Shown here one piece after another: positions 32,557-41,229 of a DNA stretch of 64,000 nt; position 1 is the stretch's first letter; every line of letters begins with the position of its first letter. The notes under the pieces were generated by a model. The model saw nothing but the letters and a program-made list of their open reading frames with translations, was not told where the DNA came from and made no database searches. The translations under genes were made by a program, and so were the position numbers. Source of the DNA: Weeksellaceae bacterium (GTDB lineage: Bacteria; Bacteroidota; Bacteroidia; Flavobacteriales; Weeksellaceae); the NCBI GenBank assembly GCA_022013695.1, contig JAKLPS010000032.1, forward strand, positions 41,385-105,384. The letters run 5' to 3'.

Positions 32557-35370
32557 TTATTTGATGATTAGTTTAGAAACGGCCAAGCCTTCGTCCGATT
32601 TCAGCTGAACCATATAAACGCCAGCTGTGATTCCGCTTACAGAAAAGGTTTCATCTCCTTTGGCTGCGCGCAGGCTGAATGATTTGATCAGTTTTCCATT
32701 GAGATCAAAAATATTAATTTGTCCGTTTTTCGCTTTGTTGTATCTGATTTTTAAGAGTCCTTCTGTTGCAGGATTCTGAAGGATTTGCAAAGAGGTCCTG
32801 TTGGTATTGATCGCTGTCTCGTTTGTTGCCAATGCCACTTGATTGCCAAAAATCCTGAACTCGCCCGGCTGCAAAAGTGCTGTGGTGGAGGGACTCGCTG
32901 ACATTGAGGAATTATCCATCAGGTTGTACCAAGTTCCGGAATATGGGAAATTAGGCGTCACGGTTTGCGCTGTTGTACTAAAGTTGGCAACTATCACGAC
33001 ATTTTTCAGCGCGTTGGCCGGTAGCGCATCTTTCCAGATGTAGATTCTCGGCAAAAGATTTCCGGATTCTACAATGAAAGTGGTGGTGTCGAAAACAGAA
33101 CTTGATAATTTGATGGCCAAGATCTTCGCCCAAGTATCGTAGATGGCTTTTCTGGAAGCATCGGTGTCATAGCCTAAAGTGAAAGCAACGGGTTTGGGCG
33201 ACAATCGGCAGTCGTTGCTGACAGTTCCGTTTTCGCAGCGGTTGATGCTGAAGTCATAGCCCACTTCTCCAAATTGCCAGATCATTTTCGGTCCCGGCAC
33301 AGTGAGGAAGACGGCGCCGTAAGCTTTTTGTCTTTCGAGCGCAGTTGCAAGCGTTTTTACACTTCCATTTCCATAGGTCAAGTTTTTGTACATCAACCTT
33401 TCTTCATCGTGGCTCTCGCCGTAGGATATATTTCTTCTTTCGCTGAAACCATGGTTTTCAAAATCAACCCTGTTGAAGTTGCTGCTAGATTCGTAACCCA
33501 TCGTATTTTGACCATACGGTCCCGTGAGATTATCCCACATTATCACGCCTTTGCCTTCGTTGATTCTGTAATTCGCCCACTGCTGCTCTTCTCCGTCTGA
33601 ACCCAAATGTTCGAAAATGACGTAAGACGTTGGATCATAAGACCATTGATAATCGGAATAGAGCTTTAGAACATCCACACGGTCTTGCTGATAGGCATTG
33701 GTACAAGCGTCGTCTGAGGCTGTACAATTTTGAGTAAATCCTTTGGTAAGATCCCAACGAAATCCATCTACTTTATATTCTTTGATCCATTGTTCCAAAA
33801 CTCTGTTGACGTAATATCTCGTATCTGTTTTGGAGTGGTTGAAATCGTAGAAAACGCTGTAGGCGTGCGTTGCCAATTGATTGAAGTAGGGACTATTAGA
33901 AGCCACCCCGCCATATCCGCCGTCGGTACTTGTGGACCAAAGCCTTTCCAGAGGAGATCGACCCGTGGCATGGTTAAGGGCAACGTCTAAGATCACCGCG
34001 ATCCCGTTTTGGTGGCATTTGTCTATGAATTCTTTGAATTTTTCGGGCGTGCCATAAGCTTTGTCCAAAGCCAAATGAAATCCGGGATTGTAACCCCAAG
34101 AATTATTGCCGTCAAATTCCATCACGGGCATCAGCTCGATGGCATTCACATTCAATCCTTTGATATAAGGGATCTTGTCGATCATCGCCTGCCAGTTTTT
34201 GCCCTCGGTAAAATCTCTTACCAATGCTTCGTAAACGATGAGATTTTGCTTAGGAGGTTTTTGGAAGTCCGTCACAGTCCAATTATAAGCCGGTTTTGCT
34301 GTTTGAATTACCGAGACATCATACTGCTGTCCAGCTGGATAAGGCGGCAATCCGGGATAAGTGCTTGCCGTGATATACGGATCGTCGTCTGGAGAAAGAA
34401 CCAAAGTGGAGTAAGGATCTGCCGCTTTCACACCGTCACTGGTTCTGTATTGGAAGGTGTAGATTTGCTGCGGTGTCAGTCCTGAGATTTCGACCCAGAA
34501 AAGGTCGGGATTGGTGGTATCGCGCTTCATTAAATAATTAGAAGAAACCTGCCAGTTGTTGAAACTTCCGATCACATGGACATAGGTTTTAAAAGGGGCG
34601 TATAATGCAAGTCCAACTTTGGTAGGATCATTGGGATCGTAGTTGATTCCTTGCCTCATGTATGGTGGGATAGCCGCAGTCTGCGTGGTTGGCGTGGGAG
34701 CAATGCTGAATTTGGAGGTCAATACAGTGCCGTCTGCCACACTTGTTGCCGTCAATTCCATCTGATTTTCTATGGTAATATTATAAGCCTTAAATATGGA
34801 TGAGACGTTGTTGGCGGTGTAAACTATGTTTCCATTGGCTTTAAGAACATAATTGGCGGGCAAACTGGTGCTGTACGAAATAGGGTAGTTGCCTCCAGAA
34901 GAGATGAAGTTGACGGAGCCGTTTTTGGGCGTCGTCGTCCCAAACTGGAACTTCCCGACTTCGGAATAGATATCCTGCGATTGTCCGTTTCCAGTCTTTG
35001 TTTTTAGCAGGAAGCCGATTTTTCCCAATCCTGTTCTGTTGTAGAAGGTTTTGGGCACAAAAGTAATCGTGTAGGTATCATTTCCCGAGTTGTAAGTCAA
35101 GCGGTTCGCTTCGTTGGAAGCTGTCCAGGGGCCGTTTGTAGGGCAATCCAGGCTGTTGAGATCGTTGGAGTCGTAGGACCAGGCCCAGAGATACAAAGCG
35201 TTGTTGGCCACGCTCCAAGTGGATTCATTAATGCTATTGCCATTGAAGGTAATGGTGATAGCTTCATCTTCGTTAAAAGCAACCGGACTGATAGCGTACG
35301 TAACAGTCTGCGTTTGCCCAAAACTGAGCATCGCAATAAAAATTGCGATCAGATTGTAAAAATTTTTCAT
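32557..35370 (-). CDS. Secreted alpha-amylase family (GH13) protein with T9SS type A sorting domain
   Basis: A 937-aa protein: signal peptide (MKNFYNLIAIFIAMLSFGQ), an N-terminal beta domain, a CBM48/E-set-like domain at about 240-330 (FNNWQVSSNYLMKRD), the GH13 barrel at about 350-780 and a C-terminal sorting domain at about 860-937 ending in GVYMVQLKSDEGLAVSKLIIK. GH13 regions are visible: DVALNH (about 462), GFRWDLTKGF with the nucleophile aspartate (about 535), the acid in IFEHLG (about 587) and GESHDEER (about 655). It is likely exported by the type IX system whose channel SprA is encoded at 55575. Substrate is probably an alpha-glucan; it could be branching-enzyme-like. Confidence 0.9.
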   Translation of the reverse strand: MKNFYNLIAIFIAMLSFGQTQTVTYAISPVAFNEDEAITITFNGNSINESTWSVANNALYLWAWSYDSNDLNSLDCPTNGPWTASNEANRLTYNSGNDTYTITFVPKTFYNRTGLGKIGFLLKTKTGNGQSQDIYSEVGKFQFGTTTPKNGSVNFISSGGNYPISYSTSLPANYVLKANGNIVYTANNVSSIFKAYNITIENQMELTATSVADGTVLTSKFSIAPTPTTQTAAIPPYMRQGINYDPNDPTKVGLALYAPFKTYVHVIGSFNNWQVSSNYLMKRDTTNPDLFWVEISGLTPQQIYTFQYRTSDGVKAADPYSTLVLSPDDDPYITASTYPGLPPYPAGQQYDVSVIQTAKPAYNWTVTDFQKPPKQNLIVYEALVRDFTEGKNWQAMIDKIPYIKGLNVNAIELMPVMEFDGNNSWGYNPGFHLALDKAYGTPEKFKEFIDKCHQNGIAVILDVALNHATGRSPLERLWSTSTDGGYGGVASNSPYFNQLATHAYSVFYDFNHSKTDTRYYVNRVLEQWIKEYKVDGFRWDLTKGFTQNCTASDDACTNAYQQDRVDVLKLYSDYQWSYDPTSYVIFEHLGSDGEEQQWANYRINEGKGVIMWDNLTGPYGQNTMGYESSSNFNRVDFENHGFSERRNISYGESHDEERLMYKNLTYGNGSVKTLATALERQKAYGAVFLTVPGPKMIWQFGEVGYDFSINRCENGTVSNDCRLSPKPVAFTLGYDTDASRKAIYDTWAKILAIKLSSSVFDTTTFIVESGNLLPRIYIWKDALPANALKNVVIVANFSTTAQTVTPNFPYSGTWYNLMDNSSMSASPSTTALLQPGEFRIFGNQVALATNETAINTNRTSLQILQNPATEGLLKIRYNKAKNGQINIFDLNGKLIKSFSLRAAKGDETFSVSGITAGVYMVQLKSDEGLAVSKLIIK

Positions 35371-35791
35371 TGGGTCTATATATAAGGCTTTAAATATATC
35401 ATTTTTTCTGGATTCAGAATTAATTTTTATCTGTACGCGATGACTGATTTATAGGTCTGATTATTAATAAATTATAATTTTATAAAACCTCAAAGTGCCC
35501 GAAATCATCATTTTTACATTAACCAAATGTTAACATGAAACAGAAGTTTTTTTTCAAATTATTCTAAATTAAATTTCGATGATCCAACAAAATAAAAAAG
35601 GTTTTATTTTATTTTTAATGTTATTTTCTATATTTTTACAAGCCAAAAAAAACATCCATATCCAAAAGTTTTTCACTGGAAAATTATATTCTTTGCTTAA
35701 TATTTAGACAAATTAAAGAAAATGATTAAAATATTTCGTTTGTTTTATTCATATAATTTGTAGTACACTTATAAAAATCAATAGTAAAATT
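35371..35791. other. 421-bp AT-rich gap between divergent amylase and Lrp genes
   Basis: Very AT-rich, with many T and A runs. On the minus strand TATATTTA (one base off the box) is near 35385 for the amylase. On the plus strand TAATTTG at 35754-35760 is a near-match for the Lrp gene, with wrong spacing to the TTTG at 35739. No coding frame is convincing. Confidence 0.45.
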
Positions 35792-36262
35792 ATGAAAAGT
35801 GCCTCAGACTCTGCTTATCATTTAGATGGCGTTGACAAAGAAATTGTTTATATGCTGATGGATAATGCCAAAACTTCTCTTGCGCACATTTCCAAGCACG
35901 TGGGCATTTCCACCACTGCGGTTCATCAGAGAATCAAAAAGCTGGAACTCGCGGGTGTAATAGAAAATTCAATTTCTTTCCTTAATCCCAGAAAAATTGG
36001 TTACAAAGTGGTTTCGTACATTGGCGTTTTTCTAGATCAGCCCAGCCATTATCAAGACGCTATTAAGAATCTAAATTTGGTCAACGAAGTCGTAGAGGCG
36101 CATTATACGACAGGCAATTATACCATATTCCTGAAAGTGCTTTGTAAGGATAACGATCATCTGATGGAAATCCTAAACAAAATTCAAAAATTGAAAGGCG
36201 TTACAAGAACCGAAACCATCCTCTCTTTGGAGCAAAGCATCAACCGACAACTGAAAGTTTGA
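35792..36262 (+). CDS. Lrp/AsnC family transcriptional regulator
   Basis: A 156-aa regulator: N-terminal helix-turn-helix (about 12-60, AKTSLAHISKHVGISTTAVHQRIKKLE) and a C-terminal RAM ligand-binding domain (about 75-150). Lrp-family proteins form octamers and sense amino acids. It lies upstream of deoC in the same direction (67 bp to the deoC ATG), and divergent from the secreted amylase; either could be a target. Confidence 0.93.
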   Translation: MKSASDSAYHLDGVDKEIVYMLMDNAKTSLAHISKHVGISTTAVHQRIKKLELAGVIENSISFLNPRKIGYKVVSYIGVFLDQPSHYQDAIKNLNLVNEVVEAHYTTGNYTIFLKVLCKDNDHLMEILNKIQKLKGVTRTETILSLEQSINRQLKV

Positions 36263-36329
36263 CAAATGTTTTTGTAGCAATCAATTATTGAAACCGAAAT
36301 CTGTGGCTTCCAAAAAAGAAAAAGCTCCT

Positions 36330-37073
36330 ATGAAAATTAATTCATATTTAGATTCAACATATCTGAAAACGCCAGCTCAAGCTGGGCTGACCGAAGAGCA
36401 AACTTTAGCAAAGGTAAGAGAACTGACGGATGAAGCCATCGCTTACCATTTCAAAGAAGTAATGATCCGCCCCAATTATGTAAAACTGATCAAAGATTAT
36501 TTATTGAGCAAAAAATCAGACGTTTTGGTCGGCACTGTAATCGGTTTCCACGAAGGAACTTATTCTTTGGATGAAAAACTAGCAGAAGCGCACCAAGCGG
36601 TTTTGGATGGCGCAGATGAGTTGGATTACGTCATCAATTATTCAGCTTACAAAGCGAATAATCTCGATCTGGTAAAAAATGAATTTGTGGAAGGCACCAA
36701 ACTTGGGCTCGATTTTGGAAAAACGGTCAAATGGATCATCGAGATTGCAGCACTTTCCGACGCTCAAATTGCCGATCTTACGGCTCATCTTTGGAAATGG
36801 GCGCAGGAAAATTTTGAAGAAAAAGATTTTTCAAAAATTTTCGTGAAATCTTCTACTGGATTTTATGAAACAGAAGGCGGAAAACCCAACGGCGCCACTT
36901 TCGAAGGGGTAAAAATTATGCTGGACCATGCAGGTAAACTGCCGGTAAAAGCAGCTGGCGGCGTGAAAACACCCACAGATGCAGAGAAAATGATTACGAT
37001 GGGTGTGCAAAGGATTGGCACGTCATCTGCAAAAGCCTTGCTTGGCCAAGGCGATTCTGAACTCGGATATTAG
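36330..37073 (+). CDS. deoC: Deoxyribose-phosphate aldolase
   Basis: About 247 aa from ATG 36330 (MKINSYLDSTYLKTP); an upstream TTG at 36288 adds 14 lysine-rich residues and is less likely. It splits 2-deoxyribose-5-phosphate into glyceraldehyde-3-phosphate and acetaldehyde. The Schiff-base lysine is in FVKSSTGF (about 173) and the second active lysine in VKAAGGVKT. The long charged insert and the text ELDYVINYSAYKANN fit the family. It converges with the VOC gene with only 9 bp between. Confidence 0.93.
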   Translation: MKINSYLDSTYLKTPAQAGLTEEQTLAKVRELTDEAIAYHFKEVMIRPNYVKLIKDYLLSKKSDVLVGTVIGFHEGTYSLDEKLAEAHQAVLDGADELDYVINYSAYKANNLDLVKNEFVEGTKLGLDFGKTVKWIIEIAALSDAQIADLTAHLWKWAQENFEEKDFSKIFVKSSTGFYETEGGKPNGATFEGVKIMLDHAGKLPVKAAGGVKTPTDAEKMITMGVQRIGTSSAKALLGQGDSELGY

Positions 37074-37082
37074 CAATCTGCT

Positions 37083-37481
37083 TTACGATCCCGCAGGTTC
37101 CCAAAGTTCGATTTTGCTCCCATCGGGATCCAAAATATGCACAAATTTTCCGTAGTCAGAATCTTCGATGTCATCAAAAATGGTTACGCCATTTTCCCGT
37201 AAATTTTTTACCAGTGCTTCGATATTCTGAACGCGGTAGTTGATCATAAATTCCTTTTTCGAAGGCGAAAAGTAGCTGCTTCCTGTTTGGAATGGGCTCC
37301 ATTGTACGGATTCTATTTCATCGGGATCCGCCAAATTTCTCGATTCGAAGGTGGCGCCCCATTCTGTGGTATCAATTCCAAGGTTTTTTGAGTACCAGTC
37401 TTTGGTTTTTTTAGGGTCATCTGAGAAAAAGAAAATACCACCAATGCCGGTTACTTTAGGAATTTTGTCTGAGGTCTTCAT
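37083..37481 (-). CDS. VOC (glyoxalase/bleomycin-resistance) family protein
   Basis: A 132-aa vicinal-oxygen-chelate protein with two beta-alpha-beta-beta-beta units: GIGGIFFFSDDPKKTKDWYSKNLG at the N-terminus and VHILDPDGSKIELWEPAGS at the end, the latter carrying the usual DPDGxxIEL metal-binding glutamate. Substrate cannot be told. A minus-strand TATCTTTG box is 21 nt before the ATG. Confidence 0.88.
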   Translation of the reverse strand: MKTSDKIPKVTGIGGIFFFSDDPKKTKDWYSKNLGIDTTEWGATFESRNLADPDEIESVQWSPFQTGSSYFSPSKKEFMINYRVQNIEALVKNLRENGVTIFDDIEDSDYGKFVHILDPDGSKIELWEPAGS

Positions 37482-37502
37482 CGTTTTTTATTAATTTGAA
37501 AT

Positions 37503-37510
37503 CAAAGATA
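37503..37510 (-). promoter_or_regulatory. TANNTTTG box of the VOC gene
   Basis: TATCTTTG on the minus strand, 21 nt upstream of ATG 37481, in the 48-bp gap after the cytoplasmic amylase gene. Confidence 0.4.
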
Positions 37511-37529
37511 GATATTTCATTTTAATGTT

Positions 37530-38999
37530 TTACTCTGCCACCCAAACACTTACGTTCCCTGCAGGACAAGGAAAATCTGCCCAGCCGTTTTCATCAATGC
37601 TAATTTTGTCTTCCAAATGCCCAGTGAAATCGTAGAAAATCATTCCGGCATATCGTTTTCCCATTTCCATCGGTTTTTGATAAGCATCTTTGTTACTCAA
37701 GACAACGGCGCAGCCAGAATGCTCATCATCACCTTCCCGCACCCAGCCGAGGCAGTGCGCGTCTTCAAAATAATCTTTTTGATTGCCATAAGCATAATCT
37801 CTTCTGGCTTTGATGAGTTCTTCGATCGCATCTACTTTGTTGAGGAAAATCTCGTAGTCATTACCGTCTTTGCCTTTATCTTTGTAGCTGGCACCATAAA
37901 GATCGGGATAGAAAACGCACGGATAACCGTCTTTTCTTAATAAAATCAGGGAGTAAGCCAAGGGTTTGAACCATGTTTCCACTGGTGCTTCCAGAGCCTG
38001 AAGCGGTTGTGTATCGTGATTGTCTACCACTGTGACGGTTTTATCAGGATGCGATGCCACCAGGGTTTCATTGAAGATTTGTCGCAAATCATAGTCGGGC
38101 GTGCTGCTGGCGATGTGAAGATTGTTTTGAAGCGAAGAATCGAAAAGGCTCATGCAGCCTTCCGTAGAATCTATATATTCTTCCAGAAGCGGCAAAAATC
38201 CCGGTGCCCAATATTCGCCCACGGCAAAGATGTTTTTACCGGTATTGGATCTCAAATTGTTTAGCCATTCTTTGTAGAAATCTGGCGAAATATGTTTCAC
38301 CGCATCCAGGCGCACACCATCATAATCCGTTTGATCGTTGTACCATTTCGCCCAGTCATTCAGTTCTTTGCGTACAAAAGGATTTCGATGTTCGATGTCG
38401 TTGAACATCAGATAGTCATAATTACCCTTTTCGTTGTCAATAATCGTGTCCCAGCCGTCTGCAAAATCATTGAAAATCCGGTAAATCCCAGAGTCCATCC
38501 CTTCCGCATAATCTACGCCGGTAAAGCAGGTGTAATCCCACTTGAAGTTGGAGTAAGTGTCGCCTCTACCCGGGAAGGTGAATTTGGTAAAAGATTGTAT
38601 ATCAAAAGGTTCCGAGATCACTTTCTCCCGGTTATTTTCGTCCACTTTTACCACTTTGAATGTTTCCAGCTCGTCGCCGCCTGCTTTATGATTAAGAACA
38701 ACATCTACAATTACTTGGATATTTTTTTCTTTCAGAGCTTTTATAGCCTCCAGATATTCAGATTTGGAGCCGTATTTTGTCACCACATCTCCTTTTTGGT
38801 CAAACTCTCCCAAATCAAATAAGTCGTAAGGATCATATCCAACGGAGTAGCCGCCAGCAATACCTTTATACGCCGGAGGAAGCCAGGCGGCCGTGATGCC
38901 TATGTCTGCTAAATATGGTGATTGATCTTTGGTGTGCTCCCAAAGAAAGGCGTTGCCATCGGTGTACCAATGGAAAAACTGTATCATAGTGCCGTTCAT
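37530..38999 (-). CDS. Cytoplasmic alpha-amylase (GH13 subfamily 5-like)
   Basis: A 489-aa enzyme without a signal peptide, starting MNGTMIQFFHWYTDGN as in E. coli AmyA and bacterial liquefying amylases. Conserved regions are DVVLNHKAGGDE (about 100), YDGVRLDAVKHI with the nucleophile aspartate (about 233), AVGEYW with the acid glutamate (about 261) and VDNHDTQ (about 328). It would degrade intracellular alpha-glucan and complement the secreted T9SS amylase at 32557. Promoter not evident. Confidence 0.94.
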   Translation of the reverse strand: MNGTMIQFFHWYTDGNAFLWEHTKDQSPYLADIGITAAWLPPAYKGIAGGYSVGYDPYDLFDLGEFDQKGDVVTKYGSKSEYLEAIKALKEKNIQVIVDVVLNHKAGGDELETFKVVKVDENNREKVISEPFDIQSFTKFTFPGRGDTYSNFKWDYTCFTGVDYAEGMDSGIYRIFNDFADGWDTIIDNEKGNYDYLMFNDIEHRNPFVRKELNDWAKWYNDQTDYDGVRLDAVKHISPDFYKEWLNNLRSNTGKNIFAVGEYWAPGFLPLLEEYIDSTEGCMSLFDSSLQNNLHIASSTPDYDLRQIFNETLVASHPDKTVTVVDNHDTQPLQALEAPVETWFKPLAYSLILLRKDGYPCVFYPDLYGASYKDKGKDGNDYEIFLNKVDAIEELIKARRDYAYGNQKDYFEDAHCLGWVREGDDEHSGCAVVLSNKDAYQKPMEMGKRYAGMIFYDFTGHLEDKISIDENGWADFPCPAGNVSVWVAE

Positions 39000-39232
39000 A
39001 AGAATGTAGATTTTTTTAGGTTGTTTGATTTGATTTTTTTTCTATGAAAATATCAAGCCAAGCGAAAACTATAGATTTCATAAAAATGAAATAAGGCACA
39101 AATTCCGTAAAAAATACTGATTTTTAGAACAAAATGAAATGAAAAAAACCAATATCAAATCACAAAAAATCAAGGCGATCTATCGAGGTATGGATTGGCA
39201 AAAGAATTTTGTGCTGGGATGGCGACGCTTCC

Positions 39233-39680
39233 TCACTGTTTCGTTTTGCTGTCGAAAACCAAGGTTACGGGTCCGTCATTGATCAAAGAGACTTTCATAT
39301 CGGCGCCAAACGTTCCGCTTTGGATATTCAATCCTGATTTTTTCAATTCGTCTTTAAAATATTCAAAAAGCGGAATGGCGGTGTCCGGTTTTGCTGCTTT
39401 GCTGTACGAAGGCCGGTTACCTTTTTTATAATCGGAAATCAGCGTAAACTGGCTGATGCAAAGAATTTCGCCATTGATGTCTTTAACAGAATGATTCATT
39501 TTTCCGTCTTCGTCCGAGAATCCTCACGTGCAATATTTTTTTAACGAGCCAGTCGGCATCCGAGATTTCATCGGCTTCATCTACGCCAATCAACAGCATT
39601 AATCCTTTATTTATTTTTCCGACAATTTCTGTGTCAACTTTTACATTAGCTTGGGAAACTCGCTGGAGGACAATTTTCAT
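39233..39680 (-). pseudogene. dtd: D-aminoacyl-tRNA deacylase gene with an internal frameshift
   Basis: Two overlapping frames together make one Dtd. The first (39680 to 39483) encodes MKIVLQRVSQANVKVDTEIV through KKILHVRI and then runs into unrelated LGRRRKN. The second contains [20 protein letters not shown], the SQFTL motif and the NDGPVT motif (Gly-cisPro partner) to the stop. Joining them needs two extra bases next to 39518/39519, which would also restore the expected Phe of RIFSDEDGK and give 149 residues, the normal length. Dtd removes D-amino acids (and Gly from tRNA-Ala). Either a real inactivation or a sequencing error; downstream residues are well conserved, which favours a recent event or an error. 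Confidence 0.85.
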
Positions 39681-39714
39681 AGGGAAATCAAAATAAGTTT
39701 TATAATATGGATTG

Positions 39715-40167
39715 CTAATTGTAAATCGATAGAATATTGCTTATAGGGTCGAAACTGTAAGCGTAGGTTTTCGGAGGAATGTTTGCAACGGCAGTGGGCT
39801 GGCCGGTGATGAGGATCCATTCTGCCTTGTCTTTCGGACAGTAGACCGATGTGTCATTCTTCACCTCCAAGGTAGTGTCTGTATCTGGGCAAATGTGGGG
39901 CGCATTTCTATCATAAACTTTGAAGCCGCTGGTTATCCGAACGACAATCAATCCTCGCGTTCCAGAACCTACTTCGTTGACATACACCCAAGAGCCAATC
40001 GTCTGCAGTTTGAAATAAGAGGGCAAGTTCAGATTGAGCTGCAAAGAGATGGTGGCATTGGGAAAGCAGCTGACGGTTTCATTCCGCTCGCTGCATGAGC
40101 TGCTAAAAGTTAATAAACTGACAGTCAGGATTAATGTAAAAATGTACGTGATTTTTTTGATGTTCAT
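39715..40167 (-). CDS. Putative lipoprotein with degenerate Rieske-like domain
   Basis: A 150-aa protein with a signal peptide and lipobox-like FSSSC (Cys 25). The C-terminal half reads VYDRNAPHICPDTDTTLEV, VYCPKDKAEWILITGQP and KTYAYSF, matching the layout of the small Rieske-like proteins of Bacteroidota. However the metal motif C-x-H...C-x2-H is not intact: no CxH pair and no histidine after CPKD. It may be a structural remnant or bind no cluster. The gene is 34 bp upstream of dtd in the same direction and divergent from greA. Family assignment is tentative. Confidence 0.62.
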   Translation of the reverse strand: MNIKKITYIFTLILTVSLLTFSSSCSERNETVSCFPNATISLQLNLNLPSYFKLQTIGSWVYVNEVGSGTRGLIVVRITSGFKVYDRNAPHICPDTDTTLEVKNDTSVYCPKDKAEWILITGQPTAVANIPPKTYAYSFDPISNILSIYN

Positions 40168-40189
40168 TTCAAAATAAATTATATCTTTG
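40156..40189 (+). promoter_or_regulatory. greA promoter
   Basis: -33 element TTTG (40156-40159), 22-nt spacer, -7 element TATCTTTG (40182-40189). Transcription should begin near 40195, giving a leader of about 70 nt before greA. Confidence 0.7.
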
Positions 40190-40214
40190 TAAACTCAATT
40201 CGAGACAAAATAGT

Positions 40215-40240
40215 ATCCGACAAAGGTCGGATTATTTTTT
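40215..40240 (+). terminator. Terminator-like hairpin inside the greA leader (possible attenuator)
   Basis: Stem ATCCGAC (40215-40221), loop AAAG, GTCGGAT (40226-40232), a perfect 7-bp stem, followed by TATTTTTTT. It lies about 20 nt after the predicted start of transcription and 26 nt before the greA ATG, on the same strand. Confidence 0.65.
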
Positions 40241-40265
40241 TATACCAACGATAAATTTTATTGTT

Positions 40266-40733
40266 ATGAACTACGTAACCAAAGAAGGTCTGGACAAAAT
40301 GAAGTCCGAGCTGGAACAACTAGAAACCATCGAAAGACCCAAAATAACGCAGCAAATTGCTGAGGCAAGAGACAAAGGCGACCTGTCCGAAAATGCAGAA
40401 TATGATGCAGCGAAGGAAGCGCAAGGAATGCTGGAGATGAGGATTTCCAAATTGAAAGACATCGTTTCTAGCTCCAAAATCATCGATGTGAGCCAGCTGG
40501 ATCTCAGCAAGGTGTCCATTCTGACCACCGTAAGACTCAAAAATATTGCAACCAAAGGCGAGCAAAAATTCACACTGGTTCCCGATAATGAGAGTGATAT
40601 CAAATCTGGAAGAATTTCTGTTAATACGCCAATCGCAAAAGGACTTTTGGGAAAAGTGGTGGGCGAAACGGCGGATATCGTTTTGCCGAATGGTAACAAA
40701 CTTTCGTTTGAAGTTTTAGAAATTTCATTGTAA
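40266..40733 (+). CDS. greA: Transcription elongation factor GreA
   Basis: A 155-aa factor that enters the RNA polymerase secondary channel and stimulates cleavage of backtracked RNA. The N-terminal coiled coil (about 1-75) has the acidic tip DKGDLSENAEYDAAKE at about 37-52; the C-terminal FKBP-like domain follows (about 80-155, ending LSFEVLEISL). Length is usual. It is followed after 58 bp by the HIT gene. The leader hairpin suggests attenuation control. Confidence 0.96.
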   Translation: MNYVTKEGLDKMKSELEQLETIERPKITQQIAEARDKGDLSENAEYDAAKEAQGMLEMRISKLKDIVSSSKIIDVSQLDLSKVSILTTVRLKNIATKGEQKFTLVPDNESDIKSGRISVNTPIAKGLLGKVVGETADIVLPNGNKLSFEVLEISL

Positions 40734-40791
40734 ACAATCGAAAGTGAGGTTGACAAGTTTCTGAAAATTTAGACCCATAAATAATCGTCCT

Positions 40792-41181
40792 ATGAGCAGC
40801 ATTTTTTCAAAGATTATCAGCGGAGACATCGCCAGTTACAAAATTGCGGAAGATGACAGGCATCTGGCTTTTTTGGATGCAATGCCTTTGGTAAAAGGCC
40901 ATACTTTGGTCGTGCCAAAAAAAGAAATAGATCTTATTTTTGATCTTGATTCTCAGGATTATCAAGATCTATGGGCTTTTACGCAACAAATTGCAAAGCA
41001 AATCAAAAAGGCCATTCCTTGCAACAGGGTCGGGATTGCGGTGGTGGGATTAGAAGTTCCGCATGCGCATATTCATCTCGTGCCGCTCAACGAAATTTCG
41101 GATCTTAACTTCAGCAATGTCAGACTCAAATTAAGTCCCGACGAGTATCAAGAAATTCAGAAATCCATAGTAAATGCCTAA
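40792..41181 (+). CDS. HIT family nucleotide hydrolase/transferase
   Basis: A 129-aa protein with the histidine triad HAHIHLV at 91-97 and the family's N-terminal SIFSKIISGDIASYKIAEDD. Members (Hint type) hydrolyse adenosine phosphoramidates. It is likely co-transcribed with greA and ends directly in a terminator that starts at the base after its stop codon. Confidence 0.94.
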   Translation: MSSIFSKIISGDIASYKIAEDDRHLAFLDAMPLVKGHTLVVPKKEIDLIFDLDSQDYQDLWAFTQQIAKQIKKAIPCNRVGIAVVGLEVPHAHIHLVPLNEISDLNFSNVRLKLSPDEYQEIQKSIVNA

Positions 41182-41207
41182 AAGAAGTTTCTGACTTCTT
41201 TTTTTTA
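41182..41207 (+). terminator. Intrinsic terminator of the greA-HIT unit
   Basis: Stem AAGAAGT (41182-41188), loop TTCTG, ACTTCTT (41194-41200), then a T-run. Confidence 0.75.
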
Positions 41208-41229
41208 ATTAATAGAATTCCAAATACCT

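Noticed and set aside
35739..35760. TTTG plus TAATTTG as a promoter for the Lrp gene
   Set aside because: Spacing of about 10 nt is far too short and the box lacks one base.
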